A stretch of DNA of 64,000 nt from Bacillus sp. DNRA2 (GTDB taxonomy: Bacteria > Bacillota > Bacilli > Bacillales > Cytobacillaceae): assembly GCF_012843265.1 (NCBI RefSeq), contig NZ_JABAIT010000004.1, positions 124,001 through 188,000 on the forward strand, read 5' to 3'. The notes below the pieces were generated by a model. It was not told where the DNA came from. It saw only the letters and a program-made list of their open reading frames with translations, and ran no database searches. The translations under genes were made by a program, and so were the position numbers. Shown one piece after another: positions 43,461-52,126 of this stretch. How positions within the stretch are numbered: the stretch's first letter is position 1; each line of letters begins with the position of its first letter.

Positions 43461-44327
43461 GTGTGGCAAGAAAATATTACAATAACTGGCCCTTACAATT
43501 TTGATGAAGTCATACGAAGGCAGGCATTTGACCCGCTACACGTACTATCACTAGACGAGCGCTGGGTGAAGGTACCGCTGTTAATAGATCATCAACCTAT
43601 TGTGGTAAAAGTCCAGGCGAACGGAACAACGGAACAGCCAAGTTTCATCGTCACCGGAAGTGAAGAAGTGAAACACGAAACGGTCATCGAAACGCTCACT
43701 GAGATATTCCAGTGGCATGCTCCGATTGAGGGAGTCTATAATCATTTTCAAAAAACAACCCTAAAGGTATTATTTAACGAACATTTTGGAGCACCACTTG
43801 TCTTGGAATTTGATCCATATGGTTGTTTACTGAAGTGCATCATTCATCAGCAACTCAACATGGCATTTGCCCACACTCTTTCAACGAGATTTGTTCACAC
43901 GTTTGGTTATGAAGTGGAAGGTGTTTGGTTTTATCCACGCCCGGAAACAGTTGCACAACTCAAGGTGGAGCAGCTGCGCGAATTGCAATTCAGTGGTCGC
44001 AAGGCAGAATATGTCATCGGCATTGGCAAAGCGATTGTAGAAGGTCAGCTCGATTTGGAAAAAATAAAGCCGCTTACGGACGAAGAAGTAATGAAGCAAA
44101 TGGTCAAACTCCGTGGTGTCGGGCCATGGACGGTCCAAAATTTCCTGTTGTTTGGGCTTGGCAGGTCTAACCTGTTTCCGATTGCCGACATCGGTATTCA
44201 AAATGCTATCAAAAAACTGTTCGGAATGGACCGAAAACCAACCATCGAAGAAATGGAGCATTACAAACAAGATTGGGAACCGTACTTAAGCTACGCCTCA
44301 TTATATTTATGGCGGAGCATCGAATAA
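43461..44327 (+). CDS. yfjP: DNA-3-methyladenine glycosylase YfjP (AlkA-like)
   Basis: About 288 residues, HhH-GPD superfamily. Helix-hairpin-helix and catalytic part: LRGVGPWTVQNFLLFGLGRSNLFPIADIG with the catalytic Asp in ADIG. Excises alkylated bases. GTG 43461 follows AAAAGGACGG; ATG 43434 is only nine bases after a TATAAT -10 (43420-43425), too close to be translated, so the GTG is chosen. Confidence 0.85.
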   Translation: MWQENITITGPYNFDEVIRRQAFDPLHVLSLDERWVKVPLLIDHQPIVVKVQANGTTEQPSFIVTGSEEVKHETVIETLTEIFQWHAPIEGVYNHFQKTTLKVLFNEHFGAPLVLEFDPYGCLLKCIIHQQLNMAFAHTLSTRFVHTFGYEVEGVWFYPRPETVAQLKVEQLRELQFSGRKAEYVIGIGKAIVEGQLDLEKIKPLTDEEVMKQMVKLRGVGPWTVQNFLLFGLGRSNLFPIADIGIQNAIKKLFGMDRKPTIEEMEHYKQDWEPYLSYASLYLWRSIE

Positions 44328-44343
44328 ATTGGAGTGAATTATC

Positions 44344-45732
44344 ATGCAAAAACAAGAAACAGTAAAAATTACCCCGGGACAAACCTTCCCGTTAACGATT
44401 AAACGACTAGGCATTAATGGGGAAGGCGTTGGCTACTTTAAACGTCAGGTTGTATTTGTACCAGGGGCTCTTCCGGGTGAAGAAGTGGTCGTTGAGGCGA
44501 CAAATATTAACCCGAAATTTGCTGAGGCTAAAATTAAAAAGATTCGTAAGCCATCGGAGCACCGCGTAAAACCACTTTGCCCTGTATACGATGAATGTGG
44601 TGGTTGTCAGCTTCAGCATTTGGCTTATGATCAGCAGCTTAAAGAAAAACGCGATATTGTGATTCAATCGTTAGAACGTCATACGAAACTAGCAGTTGAA
44701 AAATTAGACATCCGTCCGACAATCGGTATGGACAACCCATGGGGCTACCGTAATAAAAGCCAATTCCAAGTCGGAATGAGTTCCACGGGGAAAGTGCTTG
44801 CCGGTTTATACGGAATGAACTCTCATCAGATTATTGATATTCAGCAATGTGCTGTGCAGCATCCGCAAACGAATCAGGCAACGGAAACCGTCCGAAAAAT
44901 TTTACAGGACTTACAAATTCCTATCTATAATGAAAAGAAACGCAAAGGTATCGTTCGAACCATCGTCACCAGAGTTGGAGTTCAATCGGGCGAACTGCAA
45001 ATCGTGTTAATCACTTTTCAAAAGGAACTCCCAAAGAAAGAGTACCTCATTGAAAGAATCGTTGACGTATTGCCAGATGTTAAATCAATCATGCAAAATG
45101 TTAATGGTGCCAAGACTTCACTCATTTTTGGCGAAGAAACGGTTGCATTAGAGGGAGAAGAATTCATTCAAGAAACATTGGGCGATTTGCAATTTGAATT
45201 GTCGGCGCGGACCTTCTTCCAACTAAATCCGGAGCAAACTGTTAAGCTCTACAATGAAGTTAAAAAAGCGGCTGCGCTGACCGGAGTTGAAAAAGTGGTT
45301 GATGCCTATTGCGGCGTCGGCACAATTGGCTTATGGCTTGCTGACAAAGCAGGTGAAATTCGTGGTATGGACATCATCCCCGAATCAATTGAAGATGCCA
45401 AGAAAAACGCTAAACGACACGGCTTCACCAACACAAAATATGTACCTGGCAAAGCTGAAGAAGTCCTCCCTAAATGGACGAAAAAAGGTTGGAAACCGGA
45501 TGTAATCGTAGTTGACCCACCGCGTACAGGCTTGGACAATCAGTTATTAAATACCATCCTTCAAGTGGAACCGAAGAAAGTTATTTATGTGTCCTGCAAT
45601 CCATCGACTTTAGCAAAGGACATCCAGGTGTTGAGTTCGAAGTTTAAGGTAGAGTACCTCCAGCCGGTTGATATGTTCCCGCAGACATCTCATGTGGAGT
45701 GCTGTTCACTACTTGTAAGAAAAGATAATTAA
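44344..45732 (+). CDS. rlmCD: 23S rRNA (uracil-5)-methyltransferase RlmCD (YfjO)
   Basis: 462 residues: N-terminal TRAM domain ([25 protein letters not shown]), four-cysteine cluster [18 protein letters not shown]-binding [16 protein letters not shown], and catalytic motif [12 protein letters not shown] with PPRTG. The B. subtilis counterpart methylates U747 and U1939. 16 bases after yfjP, so co-transcribed. Confidence 0.92.
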   Translation: MQKQETVKITPGQTFPLTIKRLGINGEGVGYFKRQVVFVPGALPGEEVVVEATNINPKFAEAKIKKIRKPSEHRVKPLCPVYDECGGCQLQHLAYDQQLKEKRDIVIQSLERHTKLAVEKLDIRPTIGMDNPWGYRNKSQFQVGMSSTGKVLAGLYGMNSHQIIDIQQCAVQHPQTNQATETVRKILQDLQIPIYNEKKRKGIVRTIVTRVGVQSGELQIVLITFQKELPKKEYLIERIVDVLPDVKSIMQNVNGAKTSLIFGEETVALEGEEFIQETLGDLQFELSARTFFQLNPEQTVKLYNEVKKAAALTGVEKVVDAYCGVGTIGLWLADKAGEIRGMDIIPESIEDAKKNAKRHGFTNTKYVPGKAEEVLPKWTKKGWKPDVIVVDPPRTGLDNQLLNTILQVEPKKVIYVSCNPSTLAKDIQVLSSKFKVEYLQPVDMFPQTSHVECCSLLVRKDN

Positions 45733-45761
45733 GCTCTAATACAAGCATAGCATCATAGTTT

Positions 45762-45806
45762 AAAGCCTTTCATCAGTTTTTTGGAACTGATGGGAGGCCT
45801 TTTTTA
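45762..45806 (+). terminator. Intrinsic terminator after rlmCD
   Basis: AAGCCTTTCATCAGTT pairs with AACTGATGGGAGGCCTT (two mismatches), followed by TTTTT. Confidence 0.85.
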
Positions 45807-45959
45807 TGTTGTATGTACAAAAATATTCGTTAACTCTGCGGAAGCTCCTTTACTCCTATATCCGTTTATATTGACTCATGAGCGATATGGTACTAAGTTC
45901 TTTTTAATCATGCTAAGCATAAACATTTAAAGGGGATAATAACAGAAGGTGTGTTAAGG

Positions 45960-46319
45960 ATGCACGAGATGTCACTTATGTTGGAGATCATAAAAATAGT
46001 TTCTGAAGACGCTAAATTACATGGTTTTAGTAAAGTAAATAAGATTGAGGTTATTGTTGGTGATTTATCAAACGTATTGCCTGATGCTCTAGAGTTAGCA
46101 TTTTTCTATTTTCGAAAACAGGGTTTGGGTATTCTTGATGAAAATACGGAATTAGCTATTATACATGAAGAAGCGAAAGCACAATGTCAAACATGTCTGT
46201 TTGAGTTTATACCAGACTATAGATTGGCAATATGTCCAAAGTGCGAACTACCAAATTGCTTACTGGTTTTTGGTGAAACCTTTAAGGTTGAATCATACGA
46301 AGGTTGTGATGAACTGTGA
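45960..46319 (+). CDS. hypA: Hydrogenase nickel metallochaperone HypA
   Basis: 119 residues from ATG 45960, which gives the invariant start MHEMSL with the nickel-binding His2. Zinc site: CQTCLFEF and CPKCELPNC. Delivers nickel to the hydrogenase large subunit with HypB. The C-terminal part has an extra Cys (ESYEGCDEL). First gene of the hydrogenase operon; an upstream in-frame ATG at 45951 is less likely. Confidence 0.93.
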   Translation: MHEMSLMLEIIKIVSEDAKLHGFSKVNKIEVIVGDLSNVLPDALELAFFYFRKQGLGILDENTELAIIHEEAKAQCQTCLFEFIPDYRLAICPKCELPNCLLVFGETFKVESYEGCDEL

Positions 46320-47032
46320 AAATCAAGCTACGGGAAGATGTGTTAAAAGATCAAAACCTGGCTGCTGCATTCAATAGAGAAACGTTCAAAAAAAATCATA
46401 CGCTTGTCATTAACTTAATGAGCTCTCCAGGAGCAGGTAAAACGACTTTACTAGAAGAAACAATTAAAGCTTTGAGGAATGAGTTTCATATGGCTGTGAT
46501 CGAAGGCGATTTAGCAACGGATTTGGATGCAGAAAGATTACGTTCACTTGGAGTCAAAACGGTTCAGATTAATACAGCAGGAGGTTGTCATCTAGATGCA
46601 AGGATGATTGCGAAAACATTACCGGATTTTAAACTAGACACTATTGATATTCTCCTTATTGAGAACATTGGGAATTTAGTTTGCCCTGCTAGTTATGATT
46701 TAGGACAAGATTATAAAGTGGTGGTTTTAAGTGTCCCTGAAGGAAATGATAAAATTCCGAAATATCCCGTTATGTTTAGACGTACCGATGTAACTATCAT
46801 TAATAAAATAGACCTCCTTCCTTATGTATCTTTCAATTTAGAATTAGCGAAAAAAAACTTAAAAGAAATTAACCCAAAAGCGCAATTGAAAGCATTATCC
46901 GCCAAAACTGGTGAAGGTATGGAAAAATGGATTAATTGGATAAAGGATGCATATCGTCAATGTACAAATTCAAAAAGTAATCGTGAAAAGGAAGATACAG
47001 GGAGTTGTTTTTCAGAAAATGAAGGGCGGTGA
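46316..47032 (+). CDS. hypB: Hydrogenase nickel incorporation GTPase HypB
   Basis: 238 residues from GTG 46316, overlapping the hypA stop. GTPase motifs: SSPGAGKTTLLE (P loop), EGDLATDLDAERL, metal site NTAGGCHLDARM, IENIGNLVCP and NKIDLLPYV. The N-terminal His-rich or CXXCGC nickel store found in some HypB proteins is absent. The C terminus has an additional Cys-containing tail (EDTGSCFSENEGR). Confidence 0.93.
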   Translation: MKIKLREDVLKDQNLAAAFNRETFKKNHTLVINLMSSPGAGKTTLLEETIKALRNEFHMAVIEGDLATDLDAERLRSLGVKTVQINTAGGCHLDARMIAKTLPDFKLDTIDILLIENIGNLVCPASYDLGQDYKVVVLSVPEGNDKIPKYPVMFRRTDVTIINKIDLLPYVSFNLELAKKNLKEINPKAQLKALSAKTGEGMEKWINWIKDAYRQCTNSKSNREKEDTGSCFSENEGR

Positions 47033-47038
47033 TTTGAT

Positions 47039-47092
47039 TTGTGCTTAGGGGTACGAGCTAAAGTCATTGAAATAGAGGGGGAGACCGCTTAA
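47039..47092 (+). pseudogene. hypC: HypC remnant (17 codons)
   Basis: TTG start with GGGCGGTGA six bases upstream, six bases after hypB. The 17 codons read (M)CLGVRAKVIEIEGETA, the exact HypC N-terminal signature (normally MCLGIPAKVVEIEG and about 60 more residues), including the essential Cys2. A TAA follows and no other frame continues the HypC sequence, so the rest is deleted, not frameshifted. Either a decayed gene or, less likely, a minimal functional peptide. Confidence 0.75.
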
Positions 47093-47105
47093 AGGGGAGA
47101 ACATC

Positions 47106-47633
47106 ATGCAAAACATCGAAATGATTAGAATGCAAATAAATTATCTTGTTACACAAGCACGCCATGATATTTATACGTTATCCTCATTGAGTGACACTTC
47201 CATGAAGCCGCAAATTCTTCAACGGTTATGGGATGGATTATCAACTATTCATTTTCTTAGTGAATGGCTGGCAAATCAAGCGAAAACTGGTTATCAGGTT
47301 TTACCTACACAACCATCTATTCCAGTTCCTTCAGGTGTTTTAAATCAGTCACAAATTCCTCCCATTACTCCTTTACCCACTACACCTATATCACAGTCTA
47401 ATCAACGAACGTTTACAATAAGAGAATTAGCCACATTTACTGGGAAAAATGGGAGGCCTGCTTATGTTGCTGTCAATGGTATTGTCTACAATGTGACAAA
47501 CAACCGGGCCTGGGCTGCGGCTACCCATTTTGGCTTAATTTCAGGCAAAGATTATACACAGGAATTTGCTTCTTGTCATGCAGGGCAACAATCGATCTTA
47601 GCTACATTACCAGTTGTAGGGAGGGTGGTTTAA
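47106..47633 (+). CDS. Cytochrome b5-domain protein of the hydrogenase operon
   Basis: 175 residues with three parts: a helical N terminus (1-60), a Pro/Thr/Gln-rich linker (65-100), and a C-terminal cytochrome b5-like domain (102-175; FTIRELATFTGKNGRPAYVA...). The two expected heme-ligand histidines are His141 (THFGLISGKDYT) and His158 (SCHAGQQSILATLPVVG). No signal peptide or membrane helix. It overlaps the small-subunit start by one base, so it is translated with the hydrogenase and is the likely electron acceptor or docking partner. Confidence 0.82.
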   Translation: MQNIEMIRMQINYLVTQARHDIYTLSSLSDTSMKPQILQRLWDGLSTIHFLSEWLANQAKTGYQVLPTQPSIPVPSGVLNQSQIPPITPLPTTPISQSNQRTFTIRELATFTGKNGRPAYVAVNGIVYNVTNNRAWAAATHFGLISGKDYTQEFASCHAGQQSILATLPVVGRVV

Positions 47634-48538
47634 TGGGAGGACAAATTTTGCCGCCAGAGTCTTTAACAAATGAAGCCATTGCCCAAAGGTTAACAAGAAC
47701 GGCACTTGAGAGCCTCAAAAAGGGAATTATCAAGAAAAGAAATCTCATTTACTTAGAATTAAATGGTTGTTCCGGTAATATCATTTCCTTGCTAAACGGG
47801 CAGAATCCAGACTTTGAGTACACGTTAAATTCGATGGTTGATCTTAAGTATTGCAATAGTTTAATGGCTGCTGAAGGAGAGCGGGCCATTGAGAAACTAA
47901 TAAAGACGATGGACGAAGAGTATATTTTAGCAGTTGAAGGAGCTGTGGCGTTAAAAAATAATGGTTTATACAATATTATCGGGAGCTGGCAAGGAAAGCC
48001 TCTTACAGGCCTTCAAGCAGCACAGACACTCGGAGAAAAGGCTTCGTATATTTTTGCAGTGGGGGCTTGTGCCACACATGGAGGGGTATCAGCGGCAAAA
48101 CCCAATCCATCCCAATCTGTTGGGCTGCAACAGGTCCTGCCAAACAAAAAGATGATTAAACTTCCCGGATGTCCTGTACATCCAGACTGGTTTTTAGGGA
48201 CATTAGCACATCTTTTATTATATGGGGAGCCGGAAACAGATAACCTAGACCGGCCTTTAATGTTCTATAGCACGCTTATCCATGACCGTTGTCCAAGAAG
48301 ACCGTTTTTTGACCGTGGGATTTTTGCTGAAAAATTAGGGGATAAAACATGTTTATTTAAGCTTGGATGCCGAGGGCCTGTGACGAGAGTGGATTGTCCG
48401 ACAAGGCAATGGAATGGTCATGTGAATTGGCCTATCGGAGATAATACGCCATGTATTGGTTGTGCTCAGTTTGGATTTCCAGATGCCATGGCGCCGTTCA
48501 TTAGCTATGATACGACAAGGGTGGTGAAGAATGAGTAA
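47633..48538 (+). CDS. [NiFe]-hydrogenase small subunit with atypical proximal cluster motif
   Basis: 301 residues; holds the iron-sulfur relay. No Tat signal and no C-terminal membrane anchor, so cytosolic. Proximal cluster region: LELNGCSGNIISL with Cys46 but Asn49 where most small subunits have the second Cys of CXXC (and actinobacterial-type group 1h enzymes have Asp). The other proximal cysteines are in VGACATHGG and LPGCPVHPDW. Distal site: STLIHDRCPRR, then DKTCLFKLGC; medial site: VDCPTRQWN and NTPCIGCAQFGFPD. ATG 47633 behind GGGAGGGTGG is preferred over a longer frame from 47573. Overlaps the large subunit by eight bases. Confidence 0.87.
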   Translation: MGGQILPPESLTNEAIAQRLTRTALESLKKGIIKKRNLIYLELNGCSGNIISLLNGQNPDFEYTLNSMVDLKYCNSLMAAEGERAIEKLIKTMDEEYILAVEGAVALKNNGLYNIIGSWQGKPLTGLQAAQTLGEKASYIFAVGACATHGGVSAAKPNPSQSVGLQQVLPNKKMIKLPGCPVHPDWFLGTLAHLLLYGEPETDNLDRPLMFYSTLIHDRCPRRPFFDRGIFAEKLGDKTCLFKLGCRGPVTRVDCPTRQWNGHVNWPIGDNTPCIGCAQFGFPDAMAPFISYDTTRVVKNE

Positions 48539-49937
48539 GCGAATCGTGATTAATCCATTGACACGCATTAGCGGTTTTATGGAAATTGATGTGGTGATCG
48601 ATCAGAATCAAGTTGTGGATGTTAAAACCAAAGGAAATTTATTTCGCGGCTTTGAGCAAATGTTAGTAGGCAGAAGTCCGTTCGATGCCGTATATTTTAC
48701 TCAGCGAATATGCGGCATTTGCTCTGCAGCTCACTCCATGGCTTCATCTCGTGCTTTAGAAGATGCTTTAAACATCGAACCAATGGAGCAAGGAAAATAT
48801 TTACGAGATATCATCCATTGTTGTGAGTTTTTACAAAATCATATCCGCCATTTTTATCAATATACGGTTCCTGACTTTGTAAAGATTGAGCAAAACACGC
48901 TTTTTCAGTCCGACCATGACGATTTTCGATTACCCAAAAACATAAATGACCGGATTTCACAGCATTACTTTGATTCACTCAAGTTCAGTCGGCTAGCCCA
49001 TGAGATGTTAGCCGTTTTAGGCGGGAAAGCTCCTCATAATCATGGGGTTTTTATTGGAGGGATAACAGCACAGGCAACAGCCGAGAAGGTCGTTCATATT
49101 GATTCTATTTTAGAGAAAATTTCTAAATTTATTGATGAAAAAATGTTTCCAGATGTATACGACATTGCTCGTTTCTATCCGGACTATTTTCGATTAGGCG
49201 GAGGGTATGGCAACCTTTTAACCTATGGTGCATTTAACTCTTATAAGGAGTTAGGCACGCTTTATGTGAATCCGCTTGTTTCTACAATGGGATCTGTTGA
49301 AACCTTTGATGAAACTAAAATTCAAGAAAAAATAGATTACGCCTATTACCAATCAATAACCAACAGCAATCAACCAAATGAGGCATTGACAAAGCCGGAT
49401 ATGGACAAAGAAAAAGCCTATTCTTGGGTGAAGGCACCAAGATATAATGGTCTTCCTTTTGAGGTTGGACCGTTGGCAAGATTAACCTTAAGCGGGGTGT
49501 ATAACAATGGAATCTCTGCTATGGATCGAACGATTGCGAGGGCATTAGAAGCAAAGAAAATCACAGAAATTATGAAAATATTACTTCAGCAAATCATTCC
49601 AGGAGTAGATGTGCAAAAAAAATATCAACTTCCAGAATTAGCATCCGGAAGGGGGCTAGTGGATACAACCAGAGGGGCACTAGGCCATTGGCTAAAGATT
49701 ATAGATAAGAAAATCTCCTTCTATCAAATTATTACTCCTTCCACATGGGATTTTTCAACTAAGGACGATAATGGATATAGAGGTACTGCTGAAGAAGCTT
49801 TAGTCGGTACACCCATTCAAAATCCAGATAAACCTGCGGAAATAGGCAGAATTCTTCGTTCTTTTGATCCGTGTATGTCATGTGCGACTCATGTATATAG
49901 TCCAGGTAAACAAGTAAAAACGATAAAGGTATTTTAA
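48531..49937 (+). CDS. [NiFe]-hydrogenase large (catalytic) subunit
   Basis: 468 residues. Nickel-iron ligands: L1 motif RICGICSAAH (Cys61, Cys64) and L2 motif SFDPCMSCATH (Cys448, Cys451). After the L2 His there are about 14 more residues (VYSPGKQVKTIKVF), the C-terminal extension removed by the protease encoded next. All four active-site cysteines are intact, so it should be catalytic. By motifs it is a group 1-like uptake hydrogenase; with its cytosolic small subunit it recalls the high-affinity actinobacterial types, but the class cannot be fixed by eye. Confidence 0.92.
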   Translation: MSKRIVINPLTRISGFMEIDVVIDQNQVVDVKTKGNLFRGFEQMLVGRSPFDAVYFTQRICGICSAAHSMASSRALEDALNIEPMEQGKYLRDIIHCCEFLQNHIRHFYQYTVPDFVKIEQNTLFQSDHDDFRLPKNINDRISQHYFDSLKFSRLAHEMLAVLGGKAPHNHGVFIGGITAQATAEKVVHIDSILEKISKFIDEKMFPDVYDIARFYPDYFRLGGGYGNLLTYGAFNSYKELGTLYVNPLVSTMGSVETFDETKIQEKIDYAYYQSITNSNQPNEALTKPDMDKEKAYSWVKAPRYNGLPFEVGPLARLTLSGVYNNGISAMDRTIARALEAKKITEIMKILLQQIIPGVDVQKKYQLPELASGRGLVDTTRGALGHWLKIIDKKISFYQIITPSTWDFSTKDDNGYRGTAEEALVGTPIQNPDKPAEIGRILRSFDPCMSCATHVYSPGKQVKTIKVF

Positions 49938-50392
49938 TGGAAAAAATACTCGTTTTAGGTATTGGGAATAGATTAATGATGGATGATGGAATTGGAATTT
50001 ATCTAATTGAGCAACTATCCCAAATAAATCGTACACCTCATGTATCATTTTTGATTGGAGAATCAGATATTGATTACTGCTTGGATCGAATAATGAAGGC
50101 TACATTTGTCATCATTGTGGATGCTGTATTTTCGGGTAGCAAACCAGGAGAGCTTACCGTTTATCCTCTTGCCAATTTACATGAATATCAAACTTTAGAC
50201 ATATCAGGGCATAACTTACATTTGTTTCAATCATTGTATCAACAAAAAGAATCAATTAAGGGTTATCTCATTGGAGTGGAGCCTTATGAGATAAAGTTCC
50301 ATATTGGATTAAGCAAAACTTTAGGAGAAAAATGGAAAACAATTTTTCAAGATGTATCACAGACTATTGATAGTTTGATTGTTAAGAATTGA
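49937..50392 (+). CDS. Hydrogenase maturation protease (HyaD/HybD-like)
   Basis: 151 residues. Cuts the C-terminal extension of the large subunit after nickel insertion. Conserved GIGNRLMMDDGIGIYLIEQL with the metal-binding Asp/Glu, IIVDAVFSGSKPGE with the second acid, and ISGHNLHLFQ with the His. Start overlaps the large-subunit stop by one base. Last gene of the operon. Confidence 0.9.
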   Translation: MEKILVLGIGNRLMMDDGIGIYLIEQLSQINRTPHVSFLIGESDIDYCLDRIMKATFVIIVDAVFSGSKPGELTVYPLANLHEYQTLDISGHNLHLFQSLYQQKESIKGYLIGVEPYEIKFHIGLSKTLGEKWKTIFQDVSQTIDSLIVKN

Positions 50393-50444
50393 GTGTGTTA
50401 TATAGATCTTCAGATGATAAGTTAAAATAAAGGTGCAATCGATT

Positions 50445-50483
50445 AAAAAAGCCCATCAGATTTATTTTCTGATGAGCTTTTTT
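50445..50483. terminator. Bidirectional terminator after the hydrogenase operon
   Basis: Stem AAAAAAGC.CATCAGA/TCTGATG.GCTTTTTT, nearly perfect, between convergent genes. Confidence 0.87.
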
Positions 50484-50489
50484 ACGATG

Positions 50490-50981
50490 CTAGCCTGCTT
50501 CGTTAATATTAGAGTTACCATTACCATTGATGGACTCATGCAATGAATCCCTGTCACGTATATTTGAAATGGTAGTATCATTATTTTTTTTCTTGTCGTT
50601 TGCCATAATCTTATATGAACCCCAAGCAACATACAACGAAACCATAAATAAGACGAGTGTAAATGCTGCATGAATAGCACCAAGCCAGCCGTAAGGAGTA
50701 TAGTATTGGAAGTTGATAAAGAAGAATAACACAAAACTTATAACATTATACAATTTGTGGATCCCACCAGCTATACCCAAAATAAACATAAAGGATGGAA
50801 TAAACTCAATTACCTTTACTAAATCTCTGTGTTTTTGCCAAAGTCCACCATCAACTGATACGGCTAAACCTGCTAAAGAAATTTGAGTGATAATCCCCAG
50901 CAAAAGAATCCAAGCTAATAGAAAAAATAAGGTTCGTGAGTATTTTTGTGTCTTATTCTTCGCTTTTTCACTTATTATCAT
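50490..50981 (-). CDS. Four-helix membrane protein, unknown (DUF6220-like)
   Basis: 163 residues: four hydrophobic helices (about 17-39, 54-75, 80-100, 105-125) and a charged, Asn-rich tail. A His-containing loop (GLWQKHRDLVKV) and HAAFTLVLFMVSLYVAWG suggest the small quinone/heme-like four-helix proteins grouped as DUF6220, but no heme motif is certain. Convergent with the hydrogenase operon. Confidence 0.6.
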   Translation of the reverse strand: MIISEKAKNKTQKYSRTLFFLLAWILLLGIITQISLAGLAVSVDGGLWQKHRDLVKVIEFIPSFMFILGIAGGIHKLYNVISFVLFFFINFQYYTPYGWLGAIHAAFTLVLFMVSLYVAWGSYKIMANDKKKNNDTTISNIRDRDSLHESINGNGNSNINEAG

Positions 50982-51272
50982 TAAAAAGCCCCCTATTTTT
51001 TACTTTCAAGACCTAGTCATGCAAACGATTAAGATGATTCCCAATTACTTATGTATTCATAGTCCAAATAGACTATACAAATGTAATATGAAGAAACAAT
51101 GTAGAAGTAATGAACTTTCTATGTCATTAATCGAATTTGTATATTGTGATCCAATTAAAATATTGGGCTGATAGTTAAAAAAATAGAGTTGAAAATGTTA
51201 TTGCAATAATAATATTGAGTGATATAACATCGAATTAATGATGAACTAAACAAATTATAGGGGAGTCTTTTT
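50982..51272. other. A/T-rich gap without recognisable gene
   Basis: Between the divergent membrane protein and acetyltransferase genes. A 94-codon plus-strand frame crosses it but has no ribosome site and low-complexity content. Nothing else seen. Confidence 0.4.
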
Positions 51273-51776
51273 ATGTTGGAAGATATTTTATTTAAAGATG
51301 CGAGTATTGATGATTTACCAATTATTGTGGATATTTATAATTCAACTATTCCAAGCAGAATGGTAACGGCTGATACTGAACTTGTTTCGATAAACGATAA
51401 ACTAGAATGGTTTAAAGAACATAACCCTTACAAAAGACCTTTGTGGGTTGTAGAGTATAGAGGTGAAATTTGTGGCTGGGTAAGTCTTCAATCTTTCTAT
51501 GGTAGACCAGCTTATAATGCAACTGCCGAAATTAGTATTTACATTCATGAAAATTTTCGAGGTAAAGGACTTGGGAGAAGTATTTTAAGCAAAGTTATTG
51601 AGGAATGTCCTAAGTTTGAAATTGATACCATACTTGGTTTCATCTTTGGGCACAATGAGCCGAGTATTAAACTCTTTTCAAGTTTTGGTTTTGAAAAGTG
51701 GGCTCATTTACCAGAAATCGCAACATTGGATGGAATTAAGAGAGATTTGATTATTCTTGGCAAAAGGATTTCATAG
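51273..51776 (+). CDS. GNAT N-acetyltransferase (phosphinothricin acetyltransferase-like)
   Basis: 167 residues. Acetyl-CoA binding loop IYIHENFRGKGLGRSILSKVIEEC (motif A with RGKGLGR), N-terminal DLPIIVDIYNSTIPSRMVT, and the late NEPSIKLFSSFGFEKWAHLP motif B, the pattern of the Pat/YncA branch that acetylates amino acids and analogues. Substrate unknown. ATG 51273 with AGGGGAG upstream. Confidence 0.82.
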   Translation: MLEDILFKDASIDDLPIIVDIYNSTIPSRMVTADTELVSINDKLEWFKEHNPYKRPLWVVEYRGEICGWVSLQSFYGRPAYNATAEISIYIHENFRGKGLGRSILSKVIEECPKFEIDTILGFIFGHNEPSIKLFSSFGFEKWAHLPEIATLDGIKRDLIILGKRIS

Positions 51777-51872
51777 CTTTAAGAATTTTTGTAAGGTAAA
51801 CACAACTACATCAAAATATCTGCGGCCAACACTCATACCAGGTGGAATGTGTGTCTAAACTCATTTTTAAAT

Positions 51873-51905
51873 AAGGCAACTGCTTATAGGGCGTTGCCTT
51901 TTTTG
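51873..51905 (+). terminator. Intrinsic terminator
   Basis: AAGGCAAC/GTTGCCTT stem with loop and TTTTTT, about 100 bases after the acetyltransferase gene. Confidence 0.8.
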
Positions 51906-52020
51906 TGTTTTGTAAAGGATTTACAATGCTGGATTGAATTTGAAAAGAGCCGTAGTGATTCTGGATAGTCTGAATTTATACCATTACCATGTTGGCGTTG
52001 TTAAATTTTCAGATTAAGTA

Positions 52021-52080
52021 TTGACGAAAGTAATCAAAAATATTAATATTTATGTGTGAGTGATAATGATTATCATTATC
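52021..52080 (+). promoter_or_regulatory. Iron transporter promoter with Fur box
   Basis: TTGACG (52021-52026), 17-base spacer, TAATAT (52044-52049). A Fur box, TGATAATGATTATCATTATC (52061-52080), lies just after the start point and is close to the consensus GATAATGATTATCATTATC. Repression by Fur-Fe(II) is expected. Confidence 0.88.
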
Positions 52081-52126
52081 GAAAAAACGCGAAATAATTT
52101 ACATAAAAATGAAAAGGTGGAAGTGA

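Noticed and set aside
50887-51171. 94-codon plus-strand open frame
   Set aside because: It overlaps the start of the minus-strand membrane protein gene, lacks a ribosome site and shows no protein-like pattern.
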